Positions 11,531 through 23,949 of a DNA stretch of 64,000 nt are shown piece by piece; within the stretch, counting starts at the first letter, position 1; every line of letters starts with the position of its first letter. The notes under the pieces are model-generated. The model worked only from the letters and a program-made list of their open reading frames with translations, had not been told where the DNA came from and made no database searches. Source of the stretch: Chamaecrista fasciculata (taxonomy: Eukaryota > Streptophyta > Magnoliopsida > Fabales > Fabaceae); NCBI GenBank assembly GCA_003254925.1, contig QANZ01042139.1, positions 60,315-124,314 of the forward strand, read 5' to 3'. A program made the translations under genes and the position numbers.

Positions 11531-12552
11531 GTTTGTCTCTCTTTCTCTGTCTTCTCGACAATTTTCCTTTTTAAGTGTGAGATATGGCAACACTCATTTT
11601 TCCTTTATTGGCTTAATTCCTGCCTTCCTGCTGATGCTACTTTATCTGAATTGTTTATTTTTTCTGATGTGACTGGCTATGTAATTTTAATTGTATTCGC
11701 TCCACAAATCTAACCATATTCATTTGGAGATGAGAATACCTGCAAGCCAAAGCCACCATGATGTCTTTTTTTTTATTTTTTTATCATTTTTTTGAAAGCA
11801 ACTTGCAGGCCTCCACTACTATGACTGATAGTGTTCTACTAGTCTATTGTATGTATGCCCATGAAGGATTTTGTCTTGTTAGTTGTTACCGCTGAATTTT
11901 CTATTAGAGAATGAAAGTTTTCTTTTCTTGACAAATTAATATTTAAATGAATTACTCCTCACGCACGTGATGGTGAAACATGTAAGGTCAAATCAAATCA
12001 CATATGGAGCAGCAAATGTATGTGATAGGATATCAACAAGTTAACCATCGCCACAGCTCACAAAATATCTTAGGATTCCTTTTTTATTCCATCTAATACT
12101 AACTGCAAGGTAAGCTATTTTAGTTTAGCCTTTACTGGTTGATAACAATTAACACAAGGGAAGGAATCTCCTTCTTTCTTACTTCTTTTCCTTTATGAAT
12201 CATGCCTGTCTTTTGTCTATCCGTTTTCAACCATTTAAACAAAGACTAATCTCATATTCTCATCGGAGATAAGACTACAAGGGTGACAAAACTCTCCTAC
12301 CCAGTTTTAATGTAATTACATTCTCAAGTTTCAAACTCGAGAATCCCTAACCAGTTGATCCATGTGCTAGGTTCGTGGTACAAATTAATCTCTTTCTATA
12401 TATGCATAAAAGTTAATTACATGAAAAATACAAAGTAGTTTCCCAGCTTGAAAACTGCTATACATGCACAAAAGATTAATAACATGAAAATTACTGCATC
12501 CACTGCTAGAGTTTAAGGACTGGGTATTGTATTGTATTGTAAAAACAATGTC
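11531..12552. other. Spacer between the two cystinosin-like genes
   Basis: Holds the promoter and leader of the downstream gene (CT-rich near 11535-11560) and the 3' flank of the upstream gene. No other gene was recognised. Confidence 0.55.
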
Positions 12553-14600
12553 TCACACTTCTGCTACTGCTGGAGGCTTATCACAACATTTCTCTGAACC
12601 TTTGATTAGTTGATCTGTAACATCTTTTGGACTTTTGGAGATTAAAGGCTCCCTCATTTTTTCATTATCTTTGTGACTAACAACAGCTTTCTTCCCACGA
12701 TACAGTACATAGTGTTGAAACATCAATACTGAGTCATAGAATAAAGTTACCTGCATTAACACCAATTTCACTGTAATGCTAATCCTTTCAATTCAAAATC
12801 TTTAGTAATTCAGTTTTGTCTGCCATATGAGTTTTCATTTCTGTCACAAAGAAAGGAATCAGAATTTGAAGCTAATATGGAGGAGATAAGGATTTCATAT
12901 ATTGTTCATACCAAGGATATCATAACTTTCCCAATGTTTCCATAGAAGTTCATCCATGAACCTGAAAATAAAGCAAGTTTAAAATAATTTTGCACTGAAA
13001 AAAAAAGTGATGGCAAGGCCTAATTTGCTATCATATGAAAATGTGGGATTCAGAAACCTTGATCTAAAGATTGGACAACCATTTGTGAACAATTGAAGAC
13101 TCCTCCTGAGAAATCAAGTAGAACACCACCGATGCTGAATCCATCAGTGCTCTTTCGCAAGAAGTTCATGAATGCCTATATATAGAAATTGTGAAAAAGC
13201 AATGATACTATCAACTTAGATGAGTAGATCTATCATAAACTCTAATTAAGATATAATTTGATATAAATAGTGTTTTATTAATTTTATTGAAGTTAGTACT
13301 ATTGATCTGACTTCATTTTTATGTAACTATCGATTATGTTATAATAATAAATCTAATAAAATTTATAATTATAAGTTGTATGCTACACCTGGGCTTATAA
13401 TGTCATTACTGTTATGAAAAAAAATTAGGGAGGAAAGGCATTGTGACCTGAGGAAAATATTTGATGACTGTCAAGCATACTTGAATTGAGCTGCAGTGCA
13501 ATTGAATCCCATATAATGTTAATCAGAAAATTAACCACTAATAAATCAGCACATAAACGGAATTAGGAAAACAGAGAATTCTTTTGTTCTCTTGAAAGAC
13601 CCCCATCATAGAACAGCCACATATTCTGCATCATTTCTTACAGAAAAGCTCTGAACTTTCATAAACTACAAACTACATCAACTTTTAAGAAAGGTGACAT
13701 CAAAAATTAAATGTGTCCATGGGGTTCAGTGAATTAGAGTTTTGGCCCCAACCATCATAGTTATTAATTAATAATTAGTTCTCACTATAACATGCATGAT
13801 GCACCTAAAACTTTCAGATAAATTAGAGTGAATAGTCATCAGAAGTTGAACTTACTTAAGGATGGAGATGAACCAAAGCCAAGACTGATTTGGTAATGCT
13901 ATGAGAAAACAAATTACAGAACATAACAACACCAGAGAGACTAATCCAATGGCATATTTGGAGAATTTCTGACCCCCACGCTGCAGATATATATATAGTC
14001 ACGTGAAAACAAGAGCATTTAACATAACATGCTTGAATCATCATTCAAGAGCTGAGAAGGGAATGTTTAAGTACATACTTGATAGATTGCAATTTGACAC
14101 AAGACGAGCGAGGTCATTACGAGAGCATATGCGGAGAAAGCAACATCATTAGCAGCCACAGGAATCATCTGAAATGAAAAGATCTTGAGAAATGATTGGG
14201 GAGGTAGGAGGATGTAGTTTATTAATTAATTAATTAATTAGCATAAGCACAAACCTGTCCATAGCCGTATTTCTCAAAGTACTGCTTCTGAATAGCAGAG
14301 CTGAAGTAGAGGGAGGCATTGTAGATGAGATAGCACAAGAACTTTGTCAAGTTCAGAAGCTCAAAATCAAGGTTCAAGCCTACCACACTGAGTTCCATGG
14401 CCCATGCATGATGCAACATTTTTTGAGAAGATTAAAACACAAGAAAGGTTTTGGGATTAAAAAGTAATAATAGTATGGTACCTTTTCCGATGAAAGTTGA
14501 GGATGATTTGTGGGAAACCAGAGATGCCCCAGGAAATGAAAGTTAACCAACCTAGTATTTGGTATGTCACTTGCAGAGGAATTGAATTCCAGGAAGCCAT
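12553..14600 (-). CDS. Cystinosin-like PQ-loop transporter, upstream copy
   Basis: Paralogue of the preceding gene in the same orientation. Coding exons: 14482-14600, 14255-14387, 14079-14168, 13856-13980, 13448-13490, 13058-13175, 12912-12961 and 12553-12750, giving 291 residues. It starts [22 protein letters not shown] loop 1 is [20 protein letters not shown] and loop 2 is [20 protein letters not shown]. The [11 protein letters not shown] and [13 protein letters not shown] blocks are identical to those of its neighbour. The C-terminal tail ([20 protein letters not shown]…) has a dileucine-like PLI that could serve vacuolar sorting; this is inference. Both copies look intact, so subfunctionalisation rather than decay is likely. 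Confidence 0.9.
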
Positions 14601-14639
14601 TTCTGTCTGGAGTTTTTGCTTCTATTCCAACATTGAGTT

Positions 14640-16560
14640 ATAGTTATAGGATAGGGAATTAGGGAACACTGACTTTTCTATTTTTTTTTTTTGTTGGCTT
14701 ATTCTATATTTCATTTCTTGGAATTGTTTGCTATTTATGCATTTGGTCCAGAAAAGTAACCAAATTCATTTAGGGGTTGAGTTGAGCAAATCACCAAGCA
14801 ATCTTGATCAAGACTGTTTTTATCGTTTTTTGCTTATGAATGACAGAATACTATTGGGGGGAATTCAATCAACCTGTTGAAAATTTTAGATAATGACATC
14901 TCACATACATCAGACTTTCTAGTTTTTAGCATTCTTCATGATTCTACTAGTCTTACTTATCATTTTCCTTGACCTTCTTACTGTATTGAGACGTGCCAAT
15001 TTAAACCATTGTCTTTTTTCAAATGTTTTACAATGATTCTTCCTTCGTTCCCTATCGGTATGAACAAGTTACACCTCGTTCTCTTATTGGGGTATTACGC
15101 ACAGTTTGACTTGTCAATCTATATATATCTCACCTTTTTTTGTCTTATTTCTCAATATATCATACTTTTCATTAATCTCCACATGTCCACCAAAAAAAAA
15201 AATAGTCTCCAGATATGACGAATATGAATTCTGATGGGTAAAACTTTCATTTTAGTTTTCTTCTCTAATGTGGCATTCTTGTACTAAAAAGTATAAAGCA
15301 TCACAAACAAAAATTTAGAACACAAGACACTTGGTTAAACATCTACCCAAAAAAATTAGAATAAATTAATAATTCAGTTTTAATTTTTTAAAATATTCAA
15401 ATTGTATATTTTTTTTATTTTTTTATGGGTTAAAGAATATATTATTTGATTTTTTCAACAAAATGTATTATTGAATTTTTTAAAAATTGAATTATCAACT
15501 TAATAATTTTTTAAGAATTAAATTATTAATTTACTCAAAAAAATTATATATTCCGAGTTAACATCACGTGCTACATTTCCATTATCATTAGTGAGATTAA
15601 ATTTTTTCGAGGACCAATATTTTATTATATTGTTTTTAATTTAGACGTTTACATTGTCTTTCAACGCGAGACGTTCAGGCAGCGCCACAGCGGCATAGCG
15701 ACTTAAATTAGTTTTATAGAAAATAAATAGTATTAAAATTTAGTAATTAATAATTGTAATGCATGGGTCGAAAAGTCAATAATTTAACGACACTTTTTTC
15801 AATTACCTACTTTAACTAACAATAGCTCAGCACATTAAAAGGAATTAATCAATTATGTACATTTCCTTCTTCGATTTCAACAAAAATATCATCTTCACTT
15901 TGAAAGCTCTTATTGTTACAATTAAATCTCAGATGTTTCAACATCTCTGCAGAATCTATTCAATGCTGAACCAATTTGAGGGTTTTACTTGCTCGACATG
16001 GCCCATACATAAAATTAGAAAATTAGATCAATAAAGTATAAAAGAAAAACCCATGAACCCGCATATACCGGTTCCAACCAATTCGCTCTTTGCAGGATCA
16101 TTTTTCTTTCCTTGATTTTCATGTACAAAAGGGGCATCATCATAAGCTAGAATGGAACATGACACTCTGGCCAAAACAAAAAAGAATGGAACATGACACA
16201 GTGAGACCCAAACATACAAAAGTAACAAAGCTTGAGAGATTTCAAATTCCCACATAGACTCCCAAAGGTTTAGTCAGAATTCTCCCATGACTTAGACAAA
16301 ACATGATGCAGGTAATCCTTTTAAGTTTTAACTTCTGGGTTAGAGTAAAAATAAAGCTCATAAGAAAACGGATAGGGCAACCAATAACCAATTCATGAGA
16401 ATAGGTTGTACTCATAGTTAGTTGGATAACACAGACAAAAAAGATTAGTTGGAAGTTGAAACCCAATTTTTTACAAAAGGGGCTGAAAACAGCAATGGAA
16501 AACTTATTAGTTACATTGCATGGGTGTGCTGTTACCCACATGCCACATTCAAAGGAAATT
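14640..16560. other. Gene-free interval upstream of the cystinosin-like pair
   Basis: AT-rich DNA with the promoter of the upstream cystinosin-like gene and no supported coding region. Open frames at 15009-15218, 16028-16255 and 16242-16541 are short, of simple composition and lack domains. The part just before 16584 is probably the 3' UTR of the SDH gene. Confidence 0.5.
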
Positions 16561-16583
16561 ACAGAAACTCGAGCTTTAGCAAC

Positions 16584-19019
16584 TCACGACTGAAGGCGTT
16601 TAATATTTGAAATTTGCTTTCCTGGGTTTAAGCCCTTTGGGCAGGCACGAGCGCAGTTCAATATCGTGTGGCAGCGGTAGAGCTTGAATTCATCGTTAAT
16701 GGCCTCCAATCGCTCCTTAGTGTACTCATCACGACTGTCACTTATCCACCTGCAATAGCATCACAGACAATACATTAGCTTTTGACAACCCAAAAAAATA
16801 GAACACATTAGATTTTGACAACAGTAGTCAACCCAAACAAAAATTGGAAAAAAAAAAAAGTTTCCTAATTGAAATGCACCATTCTCTTTGCTGAATAATA
16901 TTACCTTCCAACCTTATGCAGATATATATATATTTATGCAACAAGAGATGAGAGAGAGAGAAGAATCGATGGATCCATATATTGTAAAAGAATATGACAG
17001 GAAACTGTCTCTCAATGTGGATAAATTGAAGTGTAACTGTTACAGAGCCTACTATTCAAAAAGTATGTGCTATTCGACTTAAATAAAACAAACTTCAGAC
17101 CAAGGTTCTAAATCTTCTAGTTATCTCATTCAGAAAATGAAAAAGGAAGGCTTCAGGATGATGAAAAAATATATAACAGAAATTTTGAAATGAAAAGCAA
17201 CTTAAAGACAAACTAATCATATGCATAGCTTCACCAAACACGCCTAAAATAACAGCAGTGTTATGTTACACATGCAGAGTGCCATAAACTAGATGAATTA
17301 TTAACATAAACTTGAACTCCCAATCCCAAATACAAATATTTAACGCAAGGAAATGATTGTTTGGGGAAGAGTCTAACGCCCTGCCCTGACCGTGTTATAC
17401 TAGATCATACCATCACCAACTGATTAAAACTTTTCATAAATAAGGTGGGAGAATCTTAGGTATTGATTTAAGTATGACCAAGGATAATTAGTTTAGTCGA
17501 TTAAAAGGGCCATCTTAAGAATGCAAAGGCCTATAGCAGCTTTCCAATGTAAATGATCACCCGTGGACCACCACCGTGTGTAATATACTTCTAGACGCTT
17601 ATTGAAGTCTGAAAATGACAAGGGTAAGAGAGCCCAAGAGGTGACTGGTGAGTAATCCTCATGATCAATGTCAACAGCAAGGCGGATTTACCAAATATAT
17701 TACAAAAGCAACAGTATATTGATACTAATACTCAGTGATAGTTCTCTCCAAACAATTTAAAGCAGAATACTTTTTTGTAAAAATAGAGAGTAGAAACTTA
17801 TTTAAAACAAGAACAAAAAACAAGCCAAACTCCAAATTCTATTCTACCCATAGAAATTCCTAACGTATGACCCTATTCCCTCTCAGTTTCTTCAAGACAA
17901 AAAAACAAAGCTCTTTCACAATTGCTGGAATACAGACCAAAACATAAGAAGAGGATATGCATAACAAAAGGATTCTATGAAAAGCAACTCTCTGGAAGAT
18001 ATACTTCACCAAAGGACCCAGCTAAAGCTTCTACATAGTATAAAGTCTCCAGTTATCTTCCACATAACAATGTCTCAACTTGCCCTTTGAACTAATCCTC
18101 GATTGGCAATTGCCACTCGAATATCAGAAAAACTCGTATAGCCCAGTTCATAATAAACCCTCAATAACATCTAAACAACAAGCAAAAATGAAAACAGGCA
18201 TGAAAAACGAATGCACAGAAGATATCATATTCATACCCAGTAAACATAGACGAGTTCGCATAAACGAAGCATTGCACAACCACATTATGTCGTTGCATGT
18301 CCATCAACTTAAACTTGGTAAAAACTAAAAACACAAACTGAAAAAAGCATCCGTTACCTATTAGCGTGAAGTAAAGCGGCGGGACCAAGATAGGACTCAG
18401 GGTTCCACCAGTAGCTAGGGCAGGATGTACTACAGCATGCGCACAGTATACACTCGTACATCCCATCAAGCTTAGCCCTATCCTTTTTGCTCTGTAGTAT
18501 CTCCTTCCCAGGAACGGGAGGCGAGTTTTTCCTCTTAAGCCAGGGCTCAATACTCTTGTACTGATTGTAGAAATTGGTCATATCCACCACCAGATCCTTG
18601 ACCACAAACATATGAGGCAAAGGAGTGATCATAGAGGAGGCTCCAGAAGATATCTTCGTCAAGCAAGCTAACCCATTACAACCATCAATGTTCATGGCGC
18701 AGGAGCCACAGATACCCTCGCGGCAAGACCTGCGAAAAGTGAGGGAAGGGTCGATCTCATTCTTGATTTTGATCAAGGCGTCAAGGACCATAGGCCCACA
18801 CTCCTTGAGATTGATCTTGTACTCCTGAAGCTCGGGCTTCGATGGATTTTCGGGATTCCATCGGTAGATTTGGAAGGTCTTGAAGCTGGCGGTGTCCCGA
18901 GCCGAGGGCTCAACTTGCTGGGCTTGAGCTTCGGAAGCGTGAGCTCGAATCCTGATCAGTGAACATGCTGGCCAAGATGAAACCCTAGAAACCGCCCTCT
19001 TCAATATCCCCGTCGCCAT
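16584..19019 (-). CDS. SDH2: Succinate dehydrogenase iron-sulphur subunit, mitochondrial
   Basis: Complex II subunit that passes electrons from the flavoprotein to ubiquinone in the inner mitochondrial membrane. Two coding exons, 18358-19019 and 16584-16749, give 275 residues; the splice falls inside the Arg codon of [13 protein letters not shown]. Residues 1 to about 30 form an Arg/Ala/Ser-rich mitochondrial presequence. 2Fe-2S ligands are C99, C104, C107 and C119 ([10 protein letters not shown]…LAC). The ferredoxin-like domain has C190[10 protein letters not shown]200-P, and exon 2 adds C247, C253 and C257 ([16 protein letters not shown]). Length matches plant SDH2-1/2-2. The start at 19019 opens [10 protein letters not shown]; the frame stays open upstream but that part is hydrophobic leader-like and was not chosen. 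The 1.6-kb intron holds no gene. Confidence 0.97.
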
Positions 19020-19199
19020 TTTTTCTTGCAGAAACGGAGAGATAAAAGCAGAGTGAGAGACGGTGCTGCGATTTGGGAAAAGGAGAATCAGAAATGCTAC
19101 AGGGCCACAGGGGGTAAAATCCAAGACCAAGACACCAAGACGACGAGAATGTTGGTTGACTATTATTTTAAGTCGCTTAAAACCTCATTTTGGCATTTG

Positions 19200-19440
19200 A
19201 ATTAGGCCAAAAGTTCTATTTTGGTTCCCCAGTTATTCTCAGTATTCTAAATTGGTCCCCTAGTTATTTTTCATTCCATATTGGTCCCCCAATTATGCAA
19301 AACTTGACAAAGTTGATCCCTCTAACAGTTTCTATCCATTTTTCTGTTAAAAAAAATTGATTTTTAACTCCTAAAAGTTTAAATTTTTTGCATCAAGTAC
19401 CTTTTTCTCTATAATAAAACTAAATGTAAAAAAGAATAAA
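19200..19440. repeat. Dispersed repeat, copy 1
   Basis: A block of short motifs such as TATTTTGGTTCCCC, ATTCCATATTGGTCCC and TCCATTTTTCTGTTAAAAAA recurs in the same order and orientation at about 63640-63860. It resembles the edge of a transposable element, but no terminus is clear. Confidence 0.6.
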
Positions 19441-20130
19441 TAATTTGGGGGTTCAATCTATTTTACACCAAAAAATAATCCCAACCCAGCTTCCGCAAAT
19501 GACTCACCTCTTTCATCCAAATCTTGCGACCTCGTCGTGGGTGGCACCGATTTTATTCCGCTGGCGGAAGCTGGGTTATGATTTCAACCAAGAGCAATGG
19601 AGAGGAATTATTTTTTGGTTCAATATTGCATCAATCTTGCGAAATCGTAACCAAGACGACGGCGAGAAATTCAAGAGCGACGACGACGGTTACGATTCCG
19701 GCAACCCCATTTCGACGCCGTTCATGAATCCCGCGGCAACGAAGAGGGAATCTGGCAATCAGAATCAGAACCAATTTGCGATTCTGGATTTTGATTCTGG
19801 ATCTGGGACATGCCTGTTGAAAGTTGAAGGCATTGCTCCTAATTTCATCAAATCTATATACAAATCTATAGCTGCATTATACCGATTCAATCCATGGAAA
19901 CGCTTGAAGCCTTGTCATTTTTTTTGTGTTCGTGTGGGTAAGGATTCTGATGGCCTATAAAGAAACAACATTTTCCATGTGTTTAATTCATTGGTGGTGA
20001 TGGAGGTGATCGATATTGGGTTCCACATGTTTAGATCAGAGAATGATGCTAAGAAAATGACACGATCGATCGATTCCGGCAACCCCATGTCGGAATGAGA
20101 AGAGAGAGAGAGGGGGNTAAATGATTTTTT
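19441..20130. other. Unassigned GC-richer block, possible element interior
   Basis: A 171-residue open frame (19445-19960) has no domain I recognise. Its higher GC and repeated ATTCCGGCAACCCCAT phrases (near 19695 and 20073) suggest transposon interior or a captured fragment. It includes 14-bp inverted arms at 19483-19496 and 19564-19577. I do not call a gene here. Confidence 0.3.
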
Positions 20131-20960
20131 ATTCTATTTTGATTGTCAGACTCTTTCATTTATCCCATCATTAATTTTGTTTGTTTTTCTATCTTTTAAT
20201 TAAATAGCTAAAATTAATCATTTATCTTTACACATGTCGGATAAATGAGTTCACTTATAAATTAAATAAATTCTTTTTATTTATAAATTGAAGATAAACT
20301 TTGATTATTTTTTAAGAAAATAATTCTTTCTCATCTTACTAATTCACTTATTAAGACACACGCGAGAAAAATTATCTAGATCATATGTCCAGTTTAGAGA
20401 TAACAACAGATATCAGACAAAATCATGACCAAGACTAATAAAAAAGTAAGTGGAAAAGTTTACAGCCTAAAATAAAATAAAAAATAATTTAGAGATCAAT
20501 AAGAAATTTACACCACGAGATTAATGTTAGTTTTTTAATGGCAAAAGCATTATTTTGGTCATCAAATTTTATACCAACTGTTAATCTTGTCTTCAATCTT
20601 TTTTACTGTCAATTTCATGTCTAATGTTTTACATTTTGATCAATTTTATTCTTTGTTCTCATTTTAACTAAATATTAACAAAAACAAAAACAAAATTAGT
20701 AAAAAAAAATCAAATTTTAACTCATATTAAAAGATAATACGAACATCGTCGTCAAAATATAAAATTAAATAATATGTAAAGTATTGGTGATAAAATTAAT
20801 CACAATAAAATTTGAGATGAGATTGAATATTCATGTTTTACCCAATCCGGATTTGAGATGAAATAATATGCTCGAGGATTTTAACTAAGATGGGAAAATA
20901 TGGAAAGATCACTTCATTTTTTACCCAATCCGTAAGGATTGTTGGTTACAAAATTGACTA
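20131..20960. other. AT-rich gene-free stretch
   Basis: AT-rich sequence with TTTTGGTC-type repeat phrases around 20550-20660. No coding region is supported. Confidence 0.5.
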
Positions 20961-20994
20961 ACGACTCCAATATCTTTATGATGAAGTTAAAAAC

Positions 20995-21449
20995 TTGAAC
21001 AGAAAATTGAGAGAGAGTGGCATAATGGTTGAGGATTTGGGAGTTGATCATGATGACTTTTGCAAGAGAATCTGGAAGTTGAACATGTCTAATATGTATG
21101 AGTTCTTCCTTTGGAGAGTAGCTTATAACATCATACTTACAATTCAGGCTCTTAACAAAAGAGGTATGAATTTACAAGAAAGACGTTTTTCATTTTATGT
21201 AATAATGGTTCTGAGTGCTTGGCCCATGCTCTTATATCTTGTAACTCTTTGGCCTGTGTCTGGAATTGTGCCCCTTTTAATTTTTATGTTGCTTGTTTAA
21301 GTTCTGATTTTTTTGGGTGGCTAAAATCTTCTAGTAGAGAATGGCCTGACAAACAATTAATTATTTTCTCTATGGCCTGTGACATTATTTGGGGGATCAA
21401 AAATGCAATTAGAACTAATGGAAAAGTACTCTCTCTGAACTGTGTTTGA
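20995..21449 (+). pseudogene. LINE retrotransposon relic, reverse-transcriptase zinc-binding (zf-RVT) region
   Basis: Two overlapping frames together resemble the region after the reverse transcriptase of plant non-LTR retrotransposons. Frame one reads IWKLNMSNMYEFFLWRVAYN and continues ILTIQALNKRGMNLQ. After a frameshift near 21190 frame two reads CNNGSECLAHALISCNSLAC, then VWNCAPF and a further stretch with WPDKQLIIFSMACDIIWGIK. The first Cys pair of the C-x2-C…H…C finger is damaged. No flanking reverse transcriptase or target duplication was seen, so it is a truncated dead copy. Confidence 0.55.
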
Positions 21450-21920
21450 AAAAAAGTCACTACCGTGTGTCTTGTACTCTGATTTGTCTAATTAATGGAG
21501 CAGCCATCAAAAAAAAAAAAAAGAAACATAGAAGTATACCTTTCTCCAGATTGATTGATGAAAACCAAGAAATCAAGAATAGATTCATACGTACTCAAAT
21601 GTGTGAAGGTAATAATAATAAAAGTTGAAAAAGTTTTAATAGAAAAAACGGACAAACCGAAACTCTATTAAAAGTAGGTTTAAAAAAGATTTTGAACAAG
21701 TTTGGTAATTGTTATTGTTTTATTGTTACTGCTAAAGATCAAAAATGAGAAAAAAAATAGGAAAGACAGAAGGGCAAAACGGCGTCGTTGACTGTATTTG
21801 CCTCCTGACTTCCGAGTTTCTCACGAGTCACGACGAGTCACGAGTTACGAGACGACAAGGAAGGAAAATTTGACACCCGCTCTTTTTATTGGTGTTGGCT
21901 CAATAACCGCGTTCTTCATT

Positions 21921-21947
21921 CTTCTCTCTCTCTCTCTCTCTCTCTCT
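21921..21947. repeat. TC microsatellite in the leader of the NOI gene
   Basis: A run of TC/CT dinucleotides about 115 bases before the NOI start codon. Such pyrimidine tracts are common in plant 5' leaders. Confidence 0.8.
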
Positions 21948-22062
21948 CCGTCGCTCTCGTTCGCCCCTTTCTCTCTCTTCATTCTCTGAAACTACATCAA
22001 TTTTTTCACCTGCAGCTGCGGCAGCGACAAAGAAATTTTCAATTTCATTTCTGAAATCGCCA

Positions 22063-23423
22063 ATGACATCGGTAAATCTCTTCTCCAATTCACTTTTGTT
22101 TAAGTTTAACCCCTCCATTCTTATACTGTTCTTAGTGGATCCTGATCTTCGATTATGCCTTCATTATCTTGTTTTTGGATGATGCATTGTGCATTTTTTC
22201 TGGGGGGATCTCTGTTCGCACATTCCTTCGCGAAAGGAACTGCCATGTCGATCTCTATTAAAGATCAGGCCAAAAAATAGGATACAAAATTACATAATTG
22301 AAATTGCTTGGGTGGGATCAACGATTAATATCATATATGCCGATAAAGGACTATGGAATTGCATGATATTATGAGGAGGGGGGTTAATGGATAGGCATAT
22401 GTATGTTCATCTTTCTGGTAGAAGATATTGCTCTGTGGAATTCATCATTTTGGCCATGTCGATCTGATATAAATATGATCAAATCATATGCATATGCATC
22501 GTTTGACATTTATGATTCTTGCACCGAACCCTCTGCTTTTATTTAACGCAAATATTTATTTGTAAAGAATCTCTTTATTCTATGGTTCCTGCACTAGTTT
22601 TAGCTTTCGTTCGTTCATGACATTTCAAAAGACAGGAAAAGTTGTTATTAGGAAGGAATCAGTCCATCTCTAATGGGTTGTTGAAATTGCACACTGTATT
22701 AATCAATGAATTGCTTCAACTTAATATATCAGAGGCTAGAAATTAAGGCAAGGCCATCTCAATCCATATGTATATATATGTATAATGCAAGACAAAGGTC
22801 AGGAGATATGGATAATGCACATGTATATATATATATATATATATNCTAACTGAATACAAGTCACCTTCAAAGATTACCCAAGATTCTCAAATTTTAACAA
22901 CTAAGATTACAATCTTTACACTAAGCTAGGATATGGTATAAATATATTGTGGATTTGGGGTGTTGTGCAGCAAGACAAAGGTCGGCCCCTCCCAAAATTT
23001 GGAGAATGGGATGTCAATAATCCTGCTTCTGCAGAAGGATTTACAGTGATATTCAGCAAAGCAAGAGACGAGAAGAAAGGTGGCGGTGCTGGTGGTGGTG
23101 GTGGTGGGAATGGCCCATCTCAATCCAACAATAATAATAACGCATCCAAGCCAAATGCTTCCGCTGACCCCCAAATGGTAAACTTTCACCTTCCACATCC
23201 TCCTCATCTTTCTCACTTCTGAACAAATCTATACAATTTAATCTTGAGTATTATACATCCTTACACTTGATGTCTTTGGGTGAGTTCCTCTGTACAAATC
23301 TATTACCTGTTACACATGCATGTACATTGAATCAATCTCTTCAGTAAATTTATTACTTGATTTAATGGAAATTCTAAAGAAGAACAAGATGATGAATGAA
23401 ATCAAATGACTGAAGTGAATATA

Positions 23424-23454
<31 letters not shown>

Positions 23455-23533
23455 CTGAATTGTGTATTTACTCTTCATTTGTTAATTCCCTTTGGTTGCA
23501 ACTGTGTAGGAAAAGAGGTTTTGTTGTTTCTGA
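22063..23533 (+). CDS. NOI-domain protein (RIN4-like), 79 residues
   Basis: Small plasma-membrane protein of the NOI/RIN4 family, whose members act in plant immunity and are targets of bacterial proteases. Exons: 22063-22071 (Met-Thr-Ser), 22971-23177 and 23510-23533. The N-terminal NOI motif reads RPLPKFGEWDVNNPASAEGF and continues TVIFSKARDEKK. LPKFGEWD matches the RIN4 cleavage-site pattern. A Gly/Asn-rich spacer follows, and the protein ends MEKRFCCF, whose paired Cys are likely acylated for membrane attachment as in RIN4. The three-codon first exon and short last exon are typical of plant single-NOI genes. The first exon is inferred from frame and the splice site (TCG|GTAAAT). Confidence 0.85.
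23420..23453. repeat. TA microsatellite in intron 2 of the NOI gene
   Basis: An AT dinucleotide run. A similar run at about 22826-22844 in intron 1 ends in an ambiguous n. Confidence 0.85.
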
Positions 23534-23949
23534 AATTCTTAATTGGATTGGCCTTCGGAACCCAGCCACTGAGAGATGACGAACCAAGCATGTATTTCAG
23601 CTGAAAGATGGAGATAGAGAGAGTATAGAGATGATGTTATAATTACCCTTCATATATTATTATTTTAAGCGATTTGATGTTGAACCTCCTCTTTGTTCCC
23701 CATCATTGTTTGTATGTTTGTGTATCGTAGGAGGGAAACGGATTAGGACTTACCACAAGTTTTTGAAGACTCTGTATTTGAGTCTTTTGGCTTATTTTCT
23801 AGTAGTTAAAAACGGAAGATGTGCTCTAAAGCCTCTAACGATTACAAGTGCTTGTAAAAAGCTTGTGGTTTCAAGAGTTAATTCCACCAAAAAAGAAGAA
23901 AATTACTAACTTCTATTGCTCCTTTTTTTAATATTACCCAACATATATA

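Noticed and set aside
19445..19960. 171-residue open frame on the plus strand
   Set aside because: No domain, no supporting splice or leader structure, and it begins inside a dispersed repeat; more likely element sequence.
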